Shown in pieces: positions 6,647-6,682 of a stretch of 6,682 nt of DNA. The notes beneath the pieces were generated by a model, which did no database searches, was not told where the DNA came from, and saw only the letters and a list, made by a program, of their open reading frames with translations. This stretch comes from a bacterium (GTDB taxonomy: Bacteria > Krumholzibacteriota > Krumholzibacteriia > Krumholzibacteriales > Krumholzibacteriaceae): the NCBI GenBank assembly GCA_017885175.1, contig JAFNGP010000065.1, forward strand, positions 1-6,682. The letters are read 5' to 3'. A program made the position numbers and the translations under genes. Position 1 is the stretch's first letter. The number at the start of each line of letters is the position of its first letter.

Positions 6647-6652
6647 AGAGGA
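6647..6652 (+). promoter_or_regulatory. Strong ribosome binding site for the next gene
   Basis: AGAGGA ends 6 nt before the ATG at 6659, the best ribosome binding site in the window. It lies in the 21-bp gap after the glycosyltransferase stop, which suggests the next gene belongs to the same transcript. Confidence 0.65.
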
Positions 6653-6658
6653 AAGCGA

Positions 6659-6682
6659 ATGTTCACCATTTCGGTGTTCGCG
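6659..6682 (+). CDS. Start of an unidentified downstream gene (first 8 codons)
   Basis: ATG at 6659 opens a frame reading MFTISVFA to the right edge. The call rests on the strong ribosome binding site and on the close spacing to the preceding gene. The eight residues are hydrophobic, which would fit a membrane segment or the first beta strand of a Rossmann-like domain, but no family can be assigned. Given the neighbour, another envelope-glycan gene is plausible but unproven. Confidence 0.55.

Overview
This GC-rich window looks like the chromosome of a Gram-negative bacterium. It carries a monofunctional peptidoglycan glycosyltransferase of the MtgA type, a GT-C membrane glycosyltransferase, and an HD-GYP protein whose N-terminal architecture reminds me of Deltaproteobacteria-like and neighbouring lineages. 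That placement is an impression from protein style, not from any search. There are no mobile elements, CRISPR arrays, tRNAs or rRNAs. Six coding regions are supportable, two of them cut by the window edges.

Left block (1-1150, plus strand): the C-terminal third of a nucleotide-sugar dehydrogenase of the WbpA/TviB (VipA) type, which makes UDP-N-acetyl-hexosaminuronic acids for surface polysaccharide, is followed after 22 bp by mtgA. The two are probably co-transcribed, and both act in cell-envelope building.

Middle block (1240-4603, minus strand): a two-gene operon converges on mtgA. The upstream gene encodes a protein with a conserved N-terminal domain, a disordered linker and a C-terminal HEAT-repeat-like helical region. 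The downstream gene overlaps its stop codon by 8 bases and encodes a second protein with what looks like the same N-terminal domain, followed by an HD-GYP cyclic-di-GMP phosphodiesterase-like domain. The shared N-terminal domain and the overlap suggest partner proteins in a signalling module. This pair is the most interesting part of the window.

Divergent intergenic region (4604-4930): it is locally AT-rich around 4668-4700. It contains a tandem 8-bp repeat, a 15-bp perfect palindrome directly upstream of the HEAT gene, and a good sigma70-type promoter (TTGACA, 17 bp, TACTAT) facing right.

Right block (4931-6682, plus strand): a multi-spanning GT39/ArnT-like glycosyltransferase with a C-terminal soluble domain, then a strong ribosome binding site and the first eight codons of another gene. 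Envelope and polysaccharide functions therefore flank the signalling pair on both sides. Whether the pair controls them is inference only.
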